From contig CANRKS010000038.1 in NCBI GenBank assembly GCA_947631285.1, positions 1 through 8,893 of the forward strand: DNA of 8,893 nt. Direction: 5' to 3'. Positions 5,646 to 8,893 of this stretch are shown here, piece after piece; the first letter of the stretch is position 1, and each line of letters opens with the position of its first letter. This DNA comes from an uncultured Bacilli bacterium. GTDB taxonomy: Bacteria; Bacillota_I; Bacilli_A; RF39; UBA660. Under the pieces are notes generated by a model. That model had not been told where the DNA came from. It did no database searches and worked only from the letters and a program-made list of their open reading frames with translations. A program made the translations under genes and the position numbers.

Positions 5646-5653
5646 GCATTTTT
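5626..5653 (+). terminator. Intrinsic terminator folded from the end of the carboxypeptidase gene
   Basis: ATGCTTACTT (5626-5635) pairs perfectly with AAGTAAGCAT (5640-5649) around a TGTC loop, then T to 5653. The stop TAA (5643-5645) lies inside the 3' arm, so the hairpin is mostly coding sequence. Confidence 0.85.
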
Positions 5654-5666
5654 CATAGGCAAAAGG

Positions 5667-5695
5667 TTTAAAATTTGGTGGTTTTTTGGTATAAT
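5667..5695 (+). promoter_or_regulatory. Promoter of the recU-pbp operon (extended -10)
   Basis: TTTAAA (5667-5672), 17 nt, then TATAAT (5690-5695), preceded by TGG to form an extended -10. The expected start near 5702 is right at the AGGTGA ribosome site, so the leader would be about 12 nt. Confidence 0.65.
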
Positions 5696-5702
5696 AATTA
5701 AC

Positions 5703-5708
5703 AGGTGA
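5703..5708 (+). promoter_or_regulatory. Ribosome binding site that decides the recU start
   Basis: AGGTGA lies 5 nt before the GTG at 5714. The alternative in-frame GTG at 5705 is part of this site and has none of its own. Confidence 0.7.
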
Positions 5709-5713
5709 AATGT

Positions 5714-6283
5714 GTGAATTATCCCAATCAAATTAAAAAAGTTTATCATAAAAATACCAACTATGCTAATCGAGGAATGGACTTAGAAGGTATTATCAAT
5801 GAAGCTAATCAATATTATCTAGATAACGACTTAGCTTTAATATATAAAAAGCCAACCCCTATTGGGATTGTAAAAGTAAATTATGAAAATAATAAACAAC
5901 GGATAACAGATGCATATTTTGCTACCCAATCAACATTAGATTATAATGGATTATATAAAGGAAAATATATAGAATTTGATGCTAAAAATACTGAGTCAAA
6001 AACTTCTTTTCCCATTAATAATGTCCATGAACATCAAATTTTGCATATTAGAAGGGTAATAAGACATGGGGGAATTGTTTTTTTAATTATTCGAATTAAT
6101 GGTCTTATCTATTTATTGAATGGACCTGTATTTATTCAGTTTATTGACACCAATACAAGAAAAAGTATTCCCTATTCTTTTATAGAAGAAAATGGTTATT
6201 TAATTGAATATAATTATAACAGAGGTCTTGATTACTTAAAAATTGTTGATTTAATTGGAGGATTTAAAAATGAAGAAGATTAA
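5714..6283 (+). CDS. recU: RecU Holliday junction resolvase
   Basis: RecU cuts four-way DNA junctions in recombinational repair and chromosome segregation of low-GC Bacillota. The 189-aa product shows the family signature in order: NYPN at the start, RGMDLE (20-25), KKPTPIGIVKV (45-55), STLDYNG with Asp76, YKGKYIEFDAKNT (81-93) and KTSFPINNVHEHQ (96-108). The nuclease core usually has an Asp and then E-x-K; here the second acid is Asp89 in D-A-K (Lys91), a conservative Glu-to-Asp change next to Glu87. The GTG at 5714 is chosen because AGGTGA is 5 nt upstream and the product then begins, like other RecU, a few residues before YPN. The gene overlaps the PBP gene by 14 nt, the recU-ponA arrangement typical of Bacilli. 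Confidence 0.95.
   Translation: MNYPNQIKKVYHKNTNYANRGMDLEGIINEANQYYLDNDLALIYKKPTPIGIVKVNYENNKQRITDAYFATQSTLDYNGLYKGKYIEFDAKNTESKTSFPINNVHEHQILHIRRVIRHGGIVFLIIRINGLIYLLNGPVFIQFIDTNTRKSIPYSFIEENGYLIEYNYNRGLDYLKIVDLIGGFKNEED
6257..6261 (+). promoter_or_regulatory. Ribosome binding site that decides the PBP start
   Basis: GGAGG lies 8 nt before the ATG at 6270. The upstream in-frame TTG at 6255 overlaps this site and can be excluded as the usual start. The site is inside recU, so translation is probably coupled. Confidence 0.85.
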
Positions 6284-8828
6284 ATTAAAAAATAAGAAAG
6301 TTAAAGCTAAAAGTTCTAAAGACAAAAAAGTAGTTTGGAAAAGCATTTTAAACTTTTGTCTTATATGTGCCATAGGTCTTATCAGTGCTTGTTTAGCTTT
6401 TGCTCTTTATATTGTTATAACTTCACCTAATTTCGATAAAAATAAATTATATCAAAAAGAACCTACTATTCTTTATGATAAATATGGTGATGAACTAGCC
6501 AGAGTTGGTTCTATGGATAGTGATGTTATTACTTATGATGAAATACCTGATGTTTTAATTGATGCTTTAATTGCGACGGAAGACTCTCGTTTCTTTCAAC
6601 ATAATGGACTTGATTTATTTAGATTTTTGAAAGCTTCATTTGGACAATTACTAGGAAGTAATTCAGCTGGTGGGGCATCAACTCTATCCATGCAAGTAAT
6701 TAAGAGAACTTATACTAGTACTAATGATGAAGGCATTGAAGGTATTATCCGGAAATTTACTGATATCTATATGGCAGTCTTTAAACTAGAAGCTAATTAT
6801 ACTAAAGAAGAAATAATTGAATTTTATTTTAACAGTCAATGGTTTGCTAATGCTGGTGATATCAATATTGAAAAAGGTATATATGGTATTGAACAAGCTA
6901 GTCTATACTTCTTCGGTAAATCAAGTAAAGATTTAAACCTAGCAGAAGCTTCCCTTTTAGTAGGAATGTTCCAAAATACTTATTATAAAAATCCTTATAG
7001 TTTTCCTGACGCTGCGAAAGATAGACAAAAGACTGTTTTAAAATTAATGGTTAGACATGGTTATATTACCCAAGAAGAAGCCGATGATGCTTATGCAATT
7101 AGTCTTGATGATTTATTAGTTAAACAAGATCGAAGTGAAATATTACAAGCCGAAAGTAAACAAGCTTTTATTGATTATTGTTTAAAAGAAGTTGAGGCTA
7201 ACTTAAAAATTAATCCAAGAGAAGTTTCTTTAAAGATTTATACAACGTTTGATCCAAAGATTCAAGATGTCTTAGAAAAAGTTGAAGATGGAGAGGTTTA
7301 TAAATTCCCAAATAGTTATACAGAAACACCTGAATATGTTGATGAAGGTATTGCTGTTACTAGTATTGCTGATGGTTCTATTGTGGCTTTATCTGGAGGA
7401 AGAAATTATAAAGCTAATGGTCAAAACTTAGCAACCGATATTAAAAAGCAACCTGGTTCAACAGCTAAACCTATTTTCGATTATGCAATGTATATTGAAC
7501 ATATTTCTCAAAGTTCTTATGCTATGTTCTTAGATGAACCAACTACTTATTCAACAGGGAAAAAAATAACTAACTATGATAATAGTTATAAGCATTTAAT
7601 AACTATGCGTGATGCTTTAAGAGATTCACGTAATATTCCAGCCTACCTAGCCTTTAAGGAAGTATCTAAATTAGATCAAAAAATAATCGAAGATTTCGTT
7701 CATAGTGTGGGTATTGATTATGGTGAAAATTTATTTGAAGCTGCTTCAATTGGTGGTTTTGATGGAGTATCGCCTTTACAAATGGCCGCAGCTTATGCCA
7801 CATTTGCGAGAGGTGGTTATTATATAAAACCATATTCTTATACTAAGATATATAATAATGAAACCGAAAAAGAAATTAATTATAGTTATAGTAAAGAAAA
7901 AGTAATGGAAGAATCTACTGCTTATATGATTAATAGTATCCTAGATAATTATGGAGCTGGTGGTAGTAAGGTTGCTAGTAAAACAGGTACAACTAACTTA
8001 CCAAAAGATGTTAAAGATAGTAATCACTTACCAAGTGGCGCTATTCTAGAAGTTTGGTACAATAGTTATTCGACCGAATACTCAGTATCTTTATGGTATG
8101 GTTATAAGAAATTATATCCAAATGCTTCAGAGACTAAACATTACTTAACTAGTTCAAGTGGTGGAACAGCTAGAAGTACTATAATGAGTTATCTGGCAAG
8201 TAAAATTCATAAAGATAAAAAAGCATTCCCTGTTCCTAAAGGGGTTACAAGCGTAAATGTAGAAAAAGAAACTTTCCCACCAAAATTATGTAGTGCTTAT
8301 ACTCCAAGTAATTTATGCATCACCGAATATTTTGTTTCGGGAACAGAACCTACTGAAGCTTCTAAAAGATTTGATACTTTACCTGATCCAACTAATGGTA
8401 GCTTCTCATTTAGTGGCAGCACAATTACCCTAAAGTGGACGCCAATTTCAACACCAGAAGCCATTGATCAAACTTACTTAACTAATCATTTTAATGAGTA
8501 TTATGGTGATTATGCCAGTCAATATTACAATAGTCGTTTAGAGTATAATAATACTAATATTGGTAATTTAGTTTACCGAATTTATTTAAAAAACAGTGAT
8601 GGCACATTAACCGAAATAGGAAGTACAACGGGCAATACCTTTAACTACTCTGCTTCCGTTGGTGGTAACTACACATTTGTTGTTAAGGCTTCTTACTCAA
8701 TCTTTAAGAGTAATGCTTCCCCTGGTCTAATTATTAGTACTAGAACAATCGATAATAATGTTAGTAACATGGTTGATCCTAACAATAGTCATGATGATGA
8801 TGATGAAGATACAGGATTAATCGAGTAG
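6270..8828 (+). CDS. ponA: Class A penicillin-binding protein (PBP1 type, glycosyltransferase/transpeptidase)
   Basis: A bifunctional peptidoglycan synthase of 852 aa. A Lys-rich cytoplasmic start and one transmembrane helix (about 27-51) precede the GT51 domain (about 75-275). EDSRFFQHNG with catalytic Glu104 and the KEEIIEFYFN and RQKTVL motifs are normal. GASTLSMQ (135-142) has Met where Gln is usual, and RKFTD (161-165) has Asp where the second catalytic Glu is usual. The transpeptidase (about 355-645) has the nucleophile Ser397 in STAK, SRN (453-455) and KTG (571-573). After a segment with Cys673 and Cys683 comes a beta-rich, fibronectin-III-like region (about 705-825) and an Asp-rich tail. 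The ATG at 6270 has GGAGG 8 nt before it and overlaps recU by 14 nt. The last two residues (Ile-Glu) and the TAG lie within the 3' end of a group II intron on the other strand, so the native C-terminus was probably altered. Confidence 0.95.
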   Translation: MKKIKLKNKKVKAKSSKDKKVVWKSILNFCLICAIGLISACLAFALYIVITSPNFDKNKLYQKEPTILYDKYGDELARVGSMDSDVITYDEIPDVLIDALIATEDSRFFQHNGLDLFRFLKASFGQLLGSNSAGGASTLSMQVIKRTYTSTNDEGIEGIIRKFTDIYMAVFKLEANYTKEEIIEFYFNSQWFANAGDINIEKGIYGIEQASLYFFGKSSKDLNLAEASLLVGMFQNTYYKNPYSFPDAAKDRQKTVLKLMVRHGYITQEEADDAYAISLDDLLVKQDRSEILQAESKQAFIDYCLKEVEANLKINPREVSLKIYTTFDPKIQDVLEKVEDGEVYKFPNSYTETPEYVDEGIAVTSIADGSIVALSGGRNYKANGQNLATDIKKQPGSTAKPIFDYAMYIEHISQSSYAMFLDEPTTYSTGKKITNYDNSYKHLITMRDALRDSRNIPAYLAFKEVSKLDQKIIEDFVHSVGIDYGENLFEAASIGGFDGVSPLQMAAAYATFARGGYYIKPYSYTKIYNNETEKEINYSYSKEKVMEESTAYMINSILDNYGAGGSKVASKTGTTNLPKDVKDSNHLPSGAILEVWYNSYSTEYSVSLWYGYKKLYPNASETKHYLTSSSGGTARSTIMSYLASKIHKDKKAFPVPKGVTSVNVEKETFPPKLCSAYTPSNLCITEYFVSGTEPTEASKRFDTLPDPTNGSFSFSGSTITLKWTPISTPEAIDQTYLTNHFNEYYGDYASQYYNSRLEYNNTNIGNLVYRIYLKNSDGTLTEIGSTTGNTFNYSASVGGNYTFVVKASYSIFKSNASPGLIISTRTIDNNVSNMVDPNNSHDDDDEDTGLIE

Positions 8829-8859
8829 AGAGAAATAATTAAATTATTTCGTCCCTCTC
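8828..8859 (-). other. Group II intron domain VI
   Basis: On the minus strand GAGAG (8859-8855) pairs with CTCTC (8832-8828), and AAATAAT (8849-8843) with ATTATTT (8839-8833), around a TTA loop and a 5-nt one-sided bulge. The likely branch-point adenosine is at 8826, seven nt from the 3' end. The stem is unusually AT-rich. Confidence 0.75.
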
Positions 8860-8861
8860 AC

Positions 8862-8893
8862 ACCACCGTACGTACCGTTCGGTATACGGCGGT
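8862..8893 (-). other. Group II intron domain V (catalytic hairpin)
   Basis: On the minus strand ACCGCCGTA (8893-8885) pairs with TACGGTGGT (8870-8862), and TACC (8884-8881) with GGTA (8876-8873), around a GAAC loop. The two-base CG bulge is at 8872-8871. The catalytic triad is CGC (8891-8889), the class C form, rather than the AGC of other classes. Confidence 0.92.

Larger units (their letters stand above)
8820..8893 (-). mobile_element. Group IIC (bacterial class C) intron, 3' end only
   Basis: On the minus strand the sequence shows domain V, a short linker, domain VI and the 3' terminus CTACTCGAT (8828-8820), as in the Oceanobacillus iheyensis-type class C introns. From memory, domain V is the same as that of the O. 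iheyensis intron. The rest of the ribozyme and any reverse transcriptase gene lie to the right of the window. Class C introns typically insert next to intrinsic terminators. This copy is antisense to the PBP gene and its boundary falls at the junction of the PBP codons TTA and ATC. The exact boundary is inferred from the family's usual ending and could shift by a base. Confidence 0.9.

Noticed and set aside
6255..6269. Upstream TTG start for the PBP
   Set aside because: The TTG overlaps the GGAGG that serves the ATG at 6270, and it has no site of its own.
8828..8860. Native terminator of the PBP gene
   Set aside because: The inverted repeat is domain VI of the intron and on the plus strand is not followed by a T-run.
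1..8893. Mycoplasma-type code (TGA as Trp)
   Set aside because: The genes are intact with TGG for Trp and with TGA excluded from the frames. No gene here ends in TGA, so the point is not proven, but nothing suggests recoding.
1..8893. CRISPR array, phage genes or toxin-antitoxin pair
   Set aside because: No regularly spaced repeats and no phage or toxin motifs were seen. The small regulators stand alone, without a partner toxin gene.

Overview
The window is AT-rich and uses AGGTG-type Shine-Dalgarno sites, a RlmN-Stp-PrkC operon, a RecU-PBP1 operon and a GerE-like regulator. All of this points to a low-GC Bacillota of class Bacilli, perhaps one of its small-genome gut or environmental lineages. 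Tryptophan is encoded by TGG in intact genes and every stop seen is TAA or TAG, so the standard bacterial code fits. The exact taxon is inference.

Minus strand, 1-2601: a tightly packed operon reads leftwards as rlmN (23S rRNA/tRNA adenine C2 methyltransferase), stp/prpC (PP2C phosphatase) and prkC (Ser/Thr kinase, cut by the window edge). The intergenic gaps are only 2 nt. Upstream of rlmN, in front of its own weak promoter-like sequence, lies a separate minus-strand unit: an extended -10 promoter, about 95 nt of RNA and a strong intrinsic terminator. It is a candidate small RNA or attenuating leader.

Plus strand, 2663-5653: a regulator made of two tandem XRE helix-turn-helix domains; a GerE-like LuxR-type regulator with a possible sigma-K-like promoter; a membrane-anchored protein with two GerM domains; a tRNA-Arg(UCU) gene with its own promoter and terminator; and a membrane-anchored VanY/M15B D,D-carboxypeptidase. 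Each unit is short and separately terminated. Two of the terminators fold from the last codons and stop codon of their genes.

Plus strand, 5667-8828: recU (Holliday junction resolvase) overlaps the gene for a class A penicillin-binding protein (ponA/pbp1) by 14 nt, the classical recU-ponA pair of Bacilli. With the carboxypeptidase and the PASTA-type kinase/phosphatase pair, the window is dominated by cell-wall synthesis and its signalling.

Right edge, 8820-8893: the sequence is the 3' end (domains V and VI) of a group IIC intron on the minus strand, antisense to the PBP gene. Its 3' splice boundary falls exactly at a PBP codon boundary, so the last two residues and the stop codon of the PBP appear to be supplied by the intron. 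The intron body and any reverse transcriptase lie beyond the window.

The most notable points are the intron-rewritten end of the PBP gene, the gerE-gerM sporulation-type cluster with its sigma-K-like promoter, the candidate RNA upstream of rlmN, and the divergent glycosyltransferase motifs of the PBP.
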